A DNA stretch of 64,000 nt from NCBI RefSeq assembly GCF_001483745.1, contig NZ_LQBL01000028.1:476379-540378 (forward strand), written 5' to 3'. The stretch is from Serinicoccus chungangensis. GTDB lineage: Bacteria; Actinomycetota; Actinomycetes; Actinomycetales; Dermatophilaceae. Both the position numbers and the translations under genes were made by a program. The notes under the pieces were generated by a model. That model was given only the letters and a program-made list of their open reading frames with translations, was not told the DNA's origin and made no database searches. This document shows positions 51,077 through 61,007 of this stretch, one piece after another. Numbering within the stretch: position 1 is the stretch's first letter; every line of letters begins with the position of its first letter.

Positions 51077-52111
51077 ATGCCTACCTCTCGCATCCCGCTG
51101 TCCGTGCTCGACCTCGTGCCCCGCTCGCAGGGTATGACGGCCGCCACCGCCATCGAGGAGTCCGTCACGCTCGCCCGTGAGGTCGACGAGCTCGGCTACC
51201 GCCGGTTCTGGATGGCCGAGCACCACGGCTCCGAGGCCTTCATGTCCTCCGCCACCGCCCTGCTGCTCGGTCACGTGGCGCACGCGACCGATCGCATCCG
51301 GCTGGGGTCGGGCGGCGTGATGCTGCCCAACCACTCACCCCTCATGGTCGCCGAGTACTACGGGACCCTCGCCACCATCCACGGCGACCGCTTCGACCTG
51401 GGGCTGGGGCGTGCTCCGGGCACGGATCCGATGACGGCTGCCGCGCTGTCGCGCTCGAGCGGCCACCTGCCGGACTTCGCGTCCGAGGTGGCTGACCTGC
51501 AGGGTTACCTGGGAGCTCCCCGGTCCGGAGCGAGGGTCCGCGCCCTTCCCGGCGAGGGCACCGAGGTGCCGCTGTGGATGCTCGGCTCATCGACCGGCGG
51601 CGCCCAGGTGGCCGCTGCGCTCGGGCTGCCCTTCTCCTTCGCCTCTCACTTCGCCCCCGACCAGCTTGCGGAGGCCCTGGCGATCTACCGCGACCGGTTC
51701 CGCGCCGACGCCGCCACCGCGCAGGTCGACCGCCCGACCACCATGGCTGGTGTCAACGTGCTGGTGGCTCCGACCCAAGAGGAGGCCGACCACCTCTTCA
51801 CCACGGCGCAGCTCATGGCCATCCGCATCCGCTCGGGCCAGCCGGCCCCGCTCGACCCGCCGGTCGACAGCCTCGCCGCCGTCGTCCCGACCGAGCTGCT
51901 CCCCCTCGCCCACGCCCACCAGTCCGTGAAGATGGTCGGCACGCCGGACACGGTGGTCGAGCAGCTCGAGAGCTTCGCCGGCTCCCACGAGCTGGACGAG
52001 CTCATCGTCACCACCTACACGTACGACCCGCAGATGCGCCGCCGCAGCTACCGGATGCTGGCGGACGCGTGGGGGATGTCGTCCGCCTCCCCCGTCGAGA
52101 TCGCTTCCTGA
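51077..52111 (+). CDS. LLM-class flavin-dependent oxidoreductase (luciferase-like)
   Basis: 344 residues. Shows FWMAEHHGSEAFMSSATALL, GSGGVMLPNHSPLMVAEYYGTL and DRFDLGLGRAPG, the signature of MsnO8/YhbW-like LLM enzymes. The C-terminal segment MVGTPDTVVEQLESFA is typical. Uses FMN (or F420) with an unknown substrate. Monocistronic. Confidence 0.93.
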   Translation: MPTSRIPLSVLDLVPRSQGMTAATAIEESVTLAREVDELGYRRFWMAEHHGSEAFMSSATALLLGHVAHATDRIRLGSGGVMLPNHSPLMVAEYYGTLATIHGDRFDLGLGRAPGTDPMTAAALSRSSGHLPDFASEVADLQGYLGAPRSGARVRALPGEGTEVPLWMLGSSTGGAQVAAALGLPFSFASHFAPDQLAEALAIYRDRFRADAATAQVDRPTTMAGVNVLVAPTQEEADHLFTTAQLMAIRIRSGQPAPLDPPVDSLAAVVPTELLPLAHAHQSVKMVGTPDTVVEQLESFAGSHELDELIVTTYTYDPQMRRRSYRMLADAWGMSSASPVEIAS

Positions 52112-52203
52112 GGTCTCCAGCCCCGGACGTCGCGGACGCTCCCTGTCCCGGTGTCCCGCTGTCGTCCTGACGCGGTCGGCGTGCCGGTGGCACCCTGGGG
52201 CCC

Positions 52204-53538
52204 ATGGCACCGAGCACATCGTCGACGACTGACGGGGCCTTCCCGGACCTCCCCCGCACGGAGGACTGGCGTGTCCTCCGCGGCAACGCCACCGCGTGGT
52301 TCGCGGCAGGGTCGCACTCGGACGCGGCGTTGCTGTCGCGGGCGGTGGTCGAGCTGTGCGGCGGCGCCGGGGCCGCGCTGCCCGACCTGGACGTCCGTCC
52401 CACGGGTGTCCGCGTCCGTCTTGGTGGCGACCTCGACGTGACGGCGGAGCATCCCGACCTGGCGAGGTCCATCTCGGAGGCCGCCCGCCGGCTCGGCCTG
52501 GAGGCAGAGCCGGGCGTCCTCCAGGAGCTGGGTCTGAGGATCGACACCGGTCAGGTCGAGAGCGTGACGGCGTTCTGGGAGTTTGCCCTGGGATACCGGC
52601 GTCGGGGCCGGCACGGCCTGACCGACCCGCTGCGCCGGCACCCAGGGCTGCGGTTCAAGCAGCTGGACGCCCCACGCCCGCTGCGCAACCGGCTGCACCT
52701 CGACTCCGTGGCCGCTCAGCGCGTGGCCTCCGGCACGGTGGACCGTCTGGCCTCGACCGGTGCCCGCGTGGCCCACCACGGCTACTACGCGACGGTCGCG
52801 GACGCGGAGGGCAACGAGGTGGACATCCTGCCGCTGCCCGAGGACGCCGACCGCTGGGACGGGCCGGGCACCGACGACTGGCGCCTGGTCTTCTCGGCCG
52901 TCGCCGTCTACCCGACCACCACGATCGAGCAGGCGGAGAGGCTCGTGACCGCCGCGGCCGACATCGCCGACCGCGCCGGCATACCCCTGCTGCTCGACGT
53001 GCGACACGACGGCACGGCCGGGCGCGCCGCCGGTGCCGGCGCAGAGACGATCGTGGTCCTCGACACGGGCAAGGACCGCTGGGAGATGGACGAGGGCTAC
53101 CTGCCGCTCTGCCAGCGGGTCCAGCGCGAGGCCCGCTCGCTGGGGCTCACTGCCGCACCCGACCTGGCGCGGTTCGTGCAGGTCGGCGTCGACGCCGTCG
53201 ACGTGCCCGCGACCCGGTCGTTCTGGCAGACGGCCCTGGGCTACGCGCCCGACCCCCGGCCGGGCGTCACCGACGTCGTCGACCCGAACGGCCTCGGCCC
53301 GGTCCTCTTCTTCCAGCCGCTGGACCCCAGCGAGACCGAGCGCCGCTCGCAGCGCAACCGCCTCCACCTCGAGGCCGCCGTCCCCCACGACGTGGCTGAC
53401 GCCAAGGTCAGGGCGGCGCTGCGGGCCGGCGGCACCGTCGTGCGCGACGACAGCCCGACGAGCTGGACCCTGGCCGACCCGGAGGGCAACGAGCTCGACA
53501 TCGTGGCGGGCGTGGCGAGGGAGGAGGACGGCGCCTGA
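52204..53538 (+). CDS. Tandem PCD-like/VOC (glyoxalase-like) fusion protein
   Basis: 444 residues containing two copies of one pattern: a short domain resembling pterin-4a-carbinolamine dehydratase ([25 protein letters not shown] in copy one reads with V for I) followed by a glyoxalase/VOC half. VOC signs are [19 protein letters not shown] and [14 protein letters not shown] in copy one, and [25 protein letters not shown] and [13 protein letters not shown] in copy two. Metal-ligand positions (His and terminal Glu) remain. Known in actinobacteria as a VOC family protein; the substrate is unknown. Confidence 0.82.
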   Translation: MAPSTSSTTDGAFPDLPRTEDWRVLRGNATAWFAAGSHSDAALLSRAVVELCGGAGAALPDLDVRPTGVRVRLGGDLDVTAEHPDLARSISEAARRLGLEAEPGVLQELGLRIDTGQVESVTAFWEFALGYRRRGRHGLTDPLRRHPGLRFKQLDAPRPLRNRLHLDSVAAQRVASGTVDRLASTGARVAHHGYYATVADAEGNEVDILPLPEDADRWDGPGTDDWRLVFSAVAVYPTTTIEQAERLVTAAADIADRAGIPLLLDVRHDGTAGRAAGAGAETIVVLDTGKDRWEMDEGYLPLCQRVQREARSLGLTAAPDLARFVQVGVDAVDVPATRSFWQTALGYAPDPRPGVTDVVDPNGLGPVLFFQPLDPSETERRSQRNRLHLEAAVPHDVADAKVRAALRAGGTVVRDDSPTSWTLADPEGNELDIVAGVAREEDGA

Positions 53539-53562
53539 GCCGGGCACCGGCACAATGGGGCG

Positions 53563-54372
53563 GTGCCCACCCCCCTCGACAGCTCCCGCAGCCCGCGCGC
53601 ACTGCTCCCCGCAGCGGGGGTGTCCGTCTCGGCACTGCTGCTCTTCGGGGTGCACCTCCCGTGGGCCGGCTATGCGCTGCTCGTGGCGAGCCTGGCGGCG
53701 GCCTTCGTCCTGCACCGCCCCCTCTTCAAGGACCTGCTGCTCATCGGGCTGGGTATCGGCATCGTCTCGACGACCTCGGTCGAGGCGGACATCAGCTGGG
53801 ACCGCTTCTTCCTCCTGGGCGCGGTCCTGACCGCCGCGGTCGCGGCACCGGTGCTCGTCGACCGTCTCGTCTACCGTCGGCAGGCGATCACCTTCCCGTG
53901 GATCACCCGGCGCCGGTGGACGCGGTTGCAGTGGGCCTACGTCGTCGCCGTCCCCCTGCTCGGCTATCTCATCCTGCCCGCCTACTTCATCCACTCGGGC
54001 AGCTACCAGAACTGGCCCCCCATCCAGACCCCCAGCGAGTTCGGCCGGTTCTTCGTCGGGGTCAACGCCGTGGGTCTCTGGGACGAGCTGTTCTTCATGT
54101 GCATCTGCTTCGCCCTGCTGCGCCGGCACTTCCCGCTGTGGACGGCCAACGTCCTGCAGGCCACCATCTTCGTGTCGTTCCTGTGGGAGCTCGGCTACCG
54201 CTCCTGGGGTCCCCTGCTGACCATCCCGTTCGCCCTGCTGCAGGGCTACATCTTCACCCGCACCAAGTCGCTGACGTATGTCGTCATCATCCACCTGCTC
54301 TTCGACGCGGTGGTGTTCCTCGCGATCGTCCACGCGCACGACCGCAGCATCTTCCCGTTCTTCGTCTACTGA
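53563..54372 (+). CDS. CPBP/Abi-like membrane protein with altered catalytic motif
   Basis: 269 residues, GTG start. About eight membrane helices. The segment GLWDELFFMCICFALLRR replaces the EExxxR of CPBP proteases with DE and Met, FLWELGYRSW stands where FxxxH is expected, and HLLFD is a third conserved stretch. The fold is likely CPBP-like, but peptidase activity is doubtful. Related proteins process prenylated peptides or give bacteriocin self-immunity. Confidence 0.65.
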   Translation: MPTPLDSSRSPRALLPAAGVSVSALLLFGVHLPWAGYALLVASLAAAFVLHRPLFKDLLLIGLGIGIVSTTSVEADISWDRFFLLGAVLTAAVAAPVLVDRLVYRRQAITFPWITRRRWTRLQWAYVVAVPLLGYLILPAYFIHSGSYQNWPPIQTPSEFGRFFVGVNAVGLWDELFFMCICFALLRRHFPLWTANVLQATIFVSFLWELGYRSWGPLLTIPFALLQGYIFTRTKSLTYVVIIHLLFDAVVFLAIVHAHDRSIFPFFVY

Positions 54373-54380
54373 GCACCGGC

Positions 54381-56546
54381 TCAGCCGTCGATCGCCAGCG
54401 CGAGCGGCAAGACGCCCTCCGCCCCCGCCCGCCGCAGGGCCCGCGCGGCCACCGTCATCGTCCACCGCGAGTCCACGACGTCGTCGACCAGGAGCACCGG
54501 CCCGCGGGCGTCCTGCAGGGCCGCGGCCAGGTCAGGGCCGACGACGACCCGGTCCCACACGTTCGAGAGGCGGAAGGCGCTGTTGCCCCCGGGCTCGCCC
54601 ACCGGGCCCCCGTGGGCCAGGTCGAGGGTGCCCAGCAGCGGGAGCCGGCCGATCTGGCTGATCTGCTCGGCCAGCGACCCCACGACCGCCGGCCGGCGGC
54701 GCGAGGGCATGGCCACCACGCCCACCGGTCGGCTGGTCCACCCCCAGCCCGCGAGCACCTGCACGACGGCCCGGACGACGTCGTCCGGCACCGGTTGCCC
54801 CAGGGCCATCTCCTGGTCGGGGTCGTCGGGGTCGGCGACCCGCGACGTCCCCGCGTCGAGCACGCCGCGCAGCCGCTGGCCCCACCCGAGGTCGGAGAGC
54901 CGGGCCAGCGCCCGACCTGGGCCGGCCTGCTCCTCCGGGGCGATCTTGCCCTTGACGTCGACGCCCAGCCGGGGCATACCCGTCGGCCACTGTCCTCGCG
55001 GCTCCACGAGCACCCCGACGGCTCCCAGCCGATCGCGGGCGGCCCCGACCGCCTCCGTCGGCACCTCGGTCGGGAACCACGCCCCGGCGCAGCGGTCGCA
55101 GCGCCCGCAGGGCTCCGCGCTGGGGTCGTCCAGGCACTCCTGCAGGAACTCCATCCGGCACCGCTCGCCCTGCTGGTAGGCGACCATGAGCTCGGCCTCA
55201 CGCACCCGTGCCTCGGCCACCCGGGTGTAGCGCTCCCGGTCGTAGACCCAGGGCTGCCCGGTCGCCGCCCAGCCCCCGCGGACCTTCTCCACGGCCCCGT
55301 CGACGTCCAGCACCTTGAGCAGCAGCTCCAGGCGGGTGCGCCGCACGTCCACGATGGTCTCCAGCGCCGGCGTCGACAACGGCCGGTCGCTCTCGGCCAG
55401 CGCGCCGAGCACCGCGTCGGCCTGGTCCTGGCGTGGCATGGACACGGTCGCGAAGTAGTTCCAGATCTCGCGGTCCTCGGACCCGGGCAGGAGCAGCACG
55501 TCGGCGCGCTCCGTGGCGCGGCCGGCGCGACCGACCTGCTGGTAGTAGGCCACCGGCGAGCTGGGCGCCCCGAGGTGCACGACGAAGCCGAGGTCCGGCT
55601 TGTCGAACCCCATCCCCAGGGCGCTCGTCGCGACGAGGGCCTTGACCTGGTTGTGCCGCAGGGCACCCTCCAGCCGCTCGCGGTCCTCGGTGTCGGTGCG
55701 CCCCGTGTAGGCCGCCACCTCGTGCCCGGCGGCGGCGAGCGCCTCGGCGACGTCCTCGGCGGCGGACACGGTGAGGCAGTAGATGATGCCGCTCCCGGGC
55801 AGGCTCTCCAGGTGGGCCAGCAGCCACCCCAGCCGCTGCTCGGGGGTGAGCCGCGGCAGCACCCCCAGGCGCAGGGAGGACCGGGCCAGCGGGCCGCGGA
55901 CGGTGCGCACCTCGCGCCCGCCCACCCCGAGCTGCTCGACGACGTCCTCGACGACCCGCTCGTTGGCCGTCGCCGTGGTCGCCAGCACCGGGGTCGCCGG
56001 GGCCAACGCGTCCAGCAGCGTCCGGATGCGCCGGTAGTCGGGCCGGAAGTCGTGACCCCAGTCGCTGATGCAGTGGGCCTCGTCGACGACGAGCAACCCG
56101 CACCGCGCGGCGAGGTCGGGCAGCTGCTCCTCCCTGAAGCGCGGGTTGTTGAGCCGCTCCGGGCTCACCAGCAGCACGTCCACCTCGTCGGCGGCGAGCG
56201 CCGCCCGGACCTCGTCCCACTCGGTGGCGTTGGCCGAGTTCATCGTCACGGCACGGACCCCGGCCCGCCCCGCCGCGGCGATCTGGTCACGCATCAGCGC
56301 CAGGAGCGGGGACACGATGACCGTGGGGCCGGACCCCTCCGCCCGCCGCAGCGCCGTGGCCACGAAGTAGACCGCCGACTTGCCCCACCCCGTGCGCTGC
56401 ACCACCAGCACCCGCGCCCGCTCGCGCACCAGCGCCTCGACCGCCTCCAGCTGCCCGTCCCGGAACTCCGCGTCGTCCCGACCCACGAGCCGCCGCAGGG
56501 CCTCCTGCGCCGCCGTCACCAGCTCCTGACCGCTCACCTGCTGCAT
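54381..56546 (-). CDS. RecQ-family ATP-dependent DNA helicase with C-terminal phosphoribosyltransferase-like domain
   Basis: 721 residues. Helicase core: Walker A QRTGWGKSAVYF, DEAH box VVDEAHCISDWGHDFRPDY, TATAN, and motif VI QVGRAGR. The RecQ zinc site is CRMEF...CLDD...CGRCDRC. The last 130 residues depart from RecQ and contain VLLVDDVVDSRWTMTVAARALRRAG, split here only as quotation, the PRPP-binding motif of ComF-like phosphoribosyltransferases. The fusion occurs in actinobacteria. A link to nucleotide or competence-like functions is inferred. Ends nine bases from the convergent CPBP-like gene. Confidence 0.9.
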   Translation of the reverse strand: MQQVSGQELVTAAQEALRRLVGRDDAEFRDGQLEAVEALVRERARVLVVQRTGWGKSAVYFVATALRRAEGSGPTVIVSPLLALMRDQIAAAGRAGVRAVTMNSANATEWDEVRAALAADEVDVLLVSPERLNNPRFREEQLPDLAARCGLLVVDEAHCISDWGHDFRPDYRRIRTLLDALAPATPVLATTATANERVVEDVVEQLGVGGREVRTVRGPLARSSLRLGVLPRLTPEQRLGWLLAHLESLPGSGIIYCLTVSAAEDVAEALAAAGHEVAAYTGRTDTEDRERLEGALRHNQVKALVATSALGMGFDKPDLGFVVHLGAPSSPVAYYQQVGRAGRATERADVLLLPGSEDREIWNYFATVSMPRQDQADAVLGALAESDRPLSTPALETIVDVRRTRLELLLKVLDVDGAVEKVRGGWAATGQPWVYDRERYTRVAEARVREAELMVAYQQGERCRMEFLQECLDDPSAEPCGRCDRCAGAWFPTEVPTEAVGAARDRLGAVGVLVEPRGQWPTGMPRLGVDVKGKIAPEEQAGPGRALARLSDLGWGQRLRGVLDAGTSRVADPDDPDQEMALGQPVPDDVVRAVVQVLAGWGWTSRPVGVVAMPSRRRPAVVGSLAEQISQIGRLPLLGTLDLAHGGPVGEPGGNSAFRLSNVWDRVVVGPDLAAALQDARGPVLLVDDVVDSRWTMTVAARALRRAGAEGVLPLALAIDG

Positions 56547-56672
56547 ACTCCGACCGTAGCCGCCACCACCCCCACGCCCACGACCCGCCGAGCCGCGCAC
56601 GCACCCCGCCCACCGCGCGCCCACCCTCCAGGACACCGGTGCGGAACACCCCGCGGGACCGCCGACCTCCAC

Positions 56673-56685
56673 TAGTGTGTGCTGC
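56673..56685 (+). promoter_or_regulatory. -10 element TAGTGT before a leaderless GTG
   Basis: TAGTGT (56673-56678), seven bases, GTG 56686. Favours the shorter start over GTG 56677. Confidence 0.35.
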
Positions 56686-57399
56686 GTGAACTGGGACCCG
56701 GTGACCGCTGTCCTCTTCGACCTCGACGGGGTGCTGACCCCGACCGCCGACGTGCACATGCGTGCGTGGGAGACGATGTTCACCCGCGTCCTGGACCAGC
56801 AGCCCACGCCCCAGGAGCCCTACACCGACCAGGACTACTTCGCCTACATCGACGGCAAGCCGCGCTACGACGGCGTGCAGTCCTTCCTCGACGCCCGCGG
56901 GATCGACCTCCCCTACGGCCAGCCCTCCGACCCACCAGAGCTGGCGAGCGTCTGCGGACTGGGCAACCGCAAGAACGAGATCTTCAACGAGGTGCTCGCC
57001 GAGCGGGGCATTCAGGCCTACCCGGGCTCGCTGCGCCTGCTCGACGCCCTGGAGGCACGCGGCATCGCCATGGCTGTCGTCTCCTCCTCCAAGAACGCGC
57101 CCTCGGTCCTCGGCGCCGCCGGCATCGCCGAGCGCTTCCCGGTCGTCGTCGACGGGTCGGTCGCCAGCCGCGAGCGGCTCCCCGGCAAGCCGCACCCCGA
57201 CACCTTCCTGTATGCCGCCTCCCAGCTCGGACACGAGCCCGCCACCTCCGTGGTGGTCGAGGACGCCGTCTCCGGGGTGCAGGCCGGCGCGGCCGGTGGC
57301 TTCGCCCGGGTCATCGGCGTCGACCGGGGTGCCGGTCGCTCGGTCCTGCGCGACGCCGGCGCGGACGAGGTCGTGTCCGACCTCGCCGACCTCGTCTGA
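56686..57399 (+). CDS. Beta-phosphoglucomutase-family HAD hydrolase
   Basis: 237 residues. HAD motifs VLFDLDGVLTPTADVH, VSSSKNAPSVL, GKPHPDTFLYAA and VVEDAVSGVQAG. The cap region with KPRYDGVQSFL is that of beta-PGM/trehalose-linked HADs. It lies 34 bases before a GH65 phosphorylase, the classical pair: the phosphorylase releases beta-glucose 1-phosphate and this enzyme converts it to glucose 6-phosphate. Confidence 0.93.
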   Translation: MNWDPVTAVLFDLDGVLTPTADVHMRAWETMFTRVLDQQPTPQEPYTDQDYFAYIDGKPRYDGVQSFLDARGIDLPYGQPSDPPELASVCGLGNRKNEIFNEVLAERGIQAYPGSLRLLDALEARGIAMAVVSSSKNAPSVLGAAGIAERFPVVVDGSVASRERLPGKPHPDTFLYAASQLGHEPATSVVVEDAVSGVQAGAAGGFARVIGVDRGAGRSVLRDAGADEVVSDLADLV

Positions 57400-57433
57400 C
57401 CAGCCACCCCTCCCGCACGACAGGAGACGCCCG

Positions 57434-60025
57434 ATGGCGACCATGTCGCACCACCGTCCGCCGGCCCCGATCGACCCGCTCGACCGCACCCGCTTCCCCG
57501 CCGACCCGTGGCAGCTGCGGGAGACGGCCTACGAGGACGGGGACCTGGGGGTCACCGAGACCCTCTTCGCCACCTCCAACGGCTACCTCGGTCTGCGCGG
57601 CAACGTCGAGGAGGGGCGGGACACCCACGCCCACGGCACCTTCGTCAACGGCTTCCACGAGACCTGGCCGATCCGGCACGCCGAGGAGGCCTTCGGCCTG
57701 GCGCGGGTCGGACAGACGATCGTCAACGTGCCGGATCCCAAGACCATCAAGCTCTACGTCGACGACGAGCCGCTGCTGCTGTCCACGGCCGACCTGGACC
57801 ACTACGAGCGCACCCTCGACTTCCGCGCGGGTCTGCTGCGCCGCTGCGTCATCTGGCGCACGAGCGCCGGCAAGCGGGTCAAGATCACCTCCACACGCAT
57901 GACCGGCGTCGTGGAGCGCCACCTCGCCGTCATGACCTTCGAGGTCGAGATGCTGGACGGGCACGCGGCCCTCGACATCTCCAGCCAGATCCTCAACCGC
58001 CAGGACGGCTCGGACGAGTACCACGTGACGAGCGCGGCCATGGGTGAGGGCGTGGACCCCCGCCAGGCGGAGGCCTTCGAGCACCGGGTGCTCGACCCCG
58101 TCCTCGCCGAGGTGCGGGACCGCCGTCTCCTGCTCGGCTACCGCTGTCACAACTCGGGTATGACGATCGCCACCCTGGCGCAGCACCTCGTCGAGACCGA
58201 CAACACGTGGACGGAGAAGCTCAGCGTCAGCGACGACCTCGCCAAGCACGTCGTCCGCGTGGAGGCCCGGGAGGGACGGCCGGTGCGCATCGAGAAGCTG
58301 GTGAGCATGCACACCTCCCGAGGCGTGCCTCCGCAGGAGCTGGCCGACCGCTGCTCGCGCACCCTCGACCGCGCCGTCGACCGCGGGGTGGCCGTGCTGC
58401 AGCAGGAGCAGGCACAGGTGTGGTCGCGATTCTGGGAGGAGTCCGACGTCGAGCTGCCCGACCAGCCGGCGCTGCAGCAGGCCGTCCGGTGGAACCTCTT
58501 CCAGCTCGGCCAGGCCTCGATCCGCGCCGGGTCGCACGGCATCCCCGCCAAGGGGCTCACCGGCTCGGGGTACGGCGGGCACTACTTCTGGGACACCGAG
58601 TGCTACGTCCTGCCCTTCCTCGTCTACACCCACCCCCAGGCGGCCCGCAACGCCCTGCGGTTCCGGCACGGCATGCTCGAGGCGGCCCGGCGGCGGGCGG
58701 CGGAGATGGCCCAGTACGGCGCGCTCTTCCCCTGGCGCACCATCAACGGGGAGGAGGCGTCGGCCTACTTCGCCGCCGGGACGGCGCAGTACCACATCAA
58801 CGCCGACGTGGCCTACGCGCTGATGAAGTACGCGCGGGCCACCGGCGACGACCAGTTCCTCCTCGACCAGGGGGTCGACATGCTCGTCGAGACCGCGCGT
58901 CTGTGGGCGGACCTGGGCTTCTGGCAGACCAACGGCAACCGGCAGTTCCACATCCACGCGGTGACCGGCCCGGACGAGTACACGACGATCGTCAACGACA
59001 ACCTGTTCACCAATGTCATGGCGCAGCTCAACCTGCGCGCCGCGGTGGAGGCGGTCCGCCGCCTGCGGATCGCCGACCCGGCCCAGTTCGCCCGGGCCGT
59101 CGCCCGGCTGGACCTGGGCGAGCACGAGGTCGACTCGTGGCAGCGGGCGGCGGACGGCATGCACATCCCCTTCGACGAGGCGACCGGCGTCCACCCCCAG
59201 GACAGCCACTTCCTGGAGCGCGAGGTGTGGGACCTCGACGCCACCCCCGCGGACAAGCGTCCGCTGCTGCTGAACTACCACCCGCTGGTGATCTACCGCT
59301 ACCAGGTCCTCAAGCAGGCCGACGTCGTCCTCGCGCTCTACCTCGCCGGGGACGCCTTCACCGCCGAGGAGAAGCTCACCGACTTCGCCTACTACGACCC
59401 GATCACCACGGGTGACTCGACGCTCTCCGCGGTCGTGCAGTCCATCGTCGCGGCCGAGGTCGGCTACCACGACCTCGCGCTGCGCTACTTCTACGCCGCC
59501 CTGTTCGTCGACCTGGACGACCGCCACGGTAACGCCAGCGACGGCGTGCACGTCGCCTCCACCGGTGGCGTCTGGAGCGCGCTGGTCGCCGGGTTCGGAG
59601 GGATGCGCGACCACAGCGGCGTCCTGTCGCTGGACCCTCGGCTGCCGACCTCCTGGCCCGGCCTGACGTGGCGTATGCGGTGGCACGGCTCGCGGCTGCG
59701 GGTCACCGTGGAGCAGGAGCAGGTCCGCCTGGCCGTCGAGGTCGGCGGACCGGTCACCCTCGAGGTCCGCGGGCAGAGGGTGGAGGTGGGCGACCAGGAG
59801 GTCACCGTGGCCCTGGACGGCCACGGGTCGCGCCGCGACGGTGCACCCACCTCGGAGGCGGCGTCCGGCGGCAGCATCCCGACCGATCGGCGCAGGGGCA
59901 CGCCGGGACGCCCCAGTGGCGTGGTCCCCCACAGCTGGCCCGAGGAGCAGTGGGAGTCCACCGGCGCGGTGCCGCGCGGGCTCGCCGGGTCAGAAACCGA
60001 GCCGCCGCGCCGCACCGCGCAGTGA
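57434..60025 (+). CDS. Glycoside hydrolase family 65 phosphorylase (maltose/trehalose/kojibiose type)
   Basis: 863 residues. GH65 N-domain (FATSNGYLGLRGN), catalytic (alpha/alpha)6 barrel with HYFWDTECYVLPFLVYTHP, AQYHINADVAYALMKY, and the catalytic acid region VTGPDEYTTIVNDNLFTN. C-domain STGGVWSALVAGFGG. The tail of about 75 residues is low complexity and overlaps the convergent ldh gene by 36 bases. Phosphorolyses an alpha-glucoside into beta-glucose 1-phosphate; the exact disaccharide cannot be fixed. Confidence 0.93.
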   Translation: MATMSHHRPPAPIDPLDRTRFPADPWQLRETAYEDGDLGVTETLFATSNGYLGLRGNVEEGRDTHAHGTFVNGFHETWPIRHAEEAFGLARVGQTIVNVPDPKTIKLYVDDEPLLLSTADLDHYERTLDFRAGLLRRCVIWRTSAGKRVKITSTRMTGVVERHLAVMTFEVEMLDGHAALDISSQILNRQDGSDEYHVTSAAMGEGVDPRQAEAFEHRVLDPVLAEVRDRRLLLGYRCHNSGMTIATLAQHLVETDNTWTEKLSVSDDLAKHVVRVEAREGRPVRIEKLVSMHTSRGVPPQELADRCSRTLDRAVDRGVAVLQQEQAQVWSRFWEESDVELPDQPALQQAVRWNLFQLGQASIRAGSHGIPAKGLTGSGYGGHYFWDTECYVLPFLVYTHPQAARNALRFRHGMLEAARRRAAEMAQYGALFPWRTINGEEASAYFAAGTAQYHINADVAYALMKYARATGDDQFLLDQGVDMLVETARLWADLGFWQTNGNRQFHIHAVTGPDEYTTIVNDNLFTNVMAQLNLRAAVEAVRRLRIADPAQFARAVARLDLGEHEVDSWQRAADGMHIPFDEATGVHPQDSHFLEREVWDLDATPADKRPLLLNYHPLVIYRYQVLKQADVVLALYLAGDAFTAEEKLTDFAYYDPITTGDSTLSAVVQSIVAAEVGYHDLALRYFYAALFVDLDDRHGNASDGVHVASTGGVWSALVAGFGGMRDHSGVLSLDPRLPTSWPGLTWRMRWHGSRLRVTVEQEQVRLAVEVGGPVTLEVRGQRVEVGDQEVTVALDGHGSRRDGAPTSEAASGGSIPTDRRRGTPGRPSGVVPHSWPEEQWESTGAVPRGLAGSETEPPRRTAQ

Positions 60026-60925
60026 GTCGGCGCCGGCGCGCAGCCCGCCGAGCTCGTCCTCGGACAGGGTGGGCGCCAGCGGGCGCTCTGCACCCCCGGC
60101 GCCCACGACCGTCGGGATCGACAGGCAGACGTCGTGCAGCCCGAGGGTGCCCGAGAGCAGGGTCGAGACGGGCAGGACCTGGCGTTCGTCGCGCAGCACC
60201 GACTCGATGATGCGGCTGGCGGACGCGCCGATCGCGTAGTTGGTCGCCCCCTTGCCGGCGATGATCTCGTAGGCCGCGTGCACCACGTCGTGGGCCATCT
60301 GCGCGCGCTGCTCCTCGGTGGTCAGCTCGATGACGGGCACCGCGCCCACGGTCGCGCTGCTCCACAGGGGGATCTCGGAGTCCCCGTGCTCACCGACGAT
60401 GTAGGCGTGCACGCTCTGCACCGCCACCCCGCAGGCCTGCGCCACCAGACCCCTCAACCGGGCGGAGTCCAGGACCGTGCCCGAGCCGAACAGCCGCGCG
60501 GGCGGGAGGTCGGTGACCTTCTGCGCCACGTAGGTGATGACGTCCACGGGGTTGGTCACCATGACGTAGGTCGCCCGCGGCGCCACCTGCACCAGCCGCG
60601 GCATGAGGTCGACCATGAGCCGGGTCGTCGAGGCGGCCAGGTCCATGCGGCTCTGGCCCTCCTGCTGCTTGGCCCCGGCCGTGACGGCCACGACGTCGGC
60701 GTCGGCGCAGACGTCGATGTCGTCGGAACCGTCGACGTGGGCGGCCGGCATGAACTGCAGCCCCTGCCGCAGGTCGAGGGTCTCGGCCCTGACCTTCCCG
60801 ACGTCGATGTCGTGCAGGACGACGTGCCTGGCCACACCCCGCAGGAGCAGCGCGTAGGCGAGCGTGGTGCCGACCGACCCCGCCCCGACGATGGCCACCT
60901 TGGGTCCCGAGATGCTGTCCGTCAC
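59990..60925 (-). CDS. ldh: L-lactate dehydrogenase
   Basis: 311 residues from GTG 60925. NAD-binding VAIVGAGSVGTTLAYAL, VTAGAKQQEGQSRMDL, VTNPVDVITYVA, SGTVLDSARLR, and the active-site His in VGEHGDSEIPLW. Tetrameric cytosolic LDH, pyruvate to L-lactate. Its last 12 codons lie antisense to the GH65 tail. Confidence 0.95.
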   Translation of the reverse strand: MTDSISGPKVAIVGAGSVGTTLAYALLLRGVARHVVLHDIDVGKVRAETLDLRQGLQFMPAAHVDGSDDIDVCADADVVAVTAGAKQQEGQSRMDLAASTTRLMVDLMPRLVQVAPRATYVMVTNPVDVITYVAQKVTDLPPARLFGSGTVLDSARLRGLVAQACGVAVQSVHAYIVGEHGDSEIPLWSSATVGAVPVIELTTEEQRAQMAHDVVHAAYEIIAGKGATNYAIGASASRIIESVLRDERQVLPVSTLLSGTLGLHDVCLSIPTVVGAGGAERPLAPTLSEDELGGLRAGADSLRGAARRLGF

Positions 60926-61007
60926 GCGCTCATCATGACAGCCCCAGGGGCCGGTCCTCCGGACGAGGGATTGGCCCTCCCGCCCGGCGTATGGTCGACT
61001 GGGCGGC

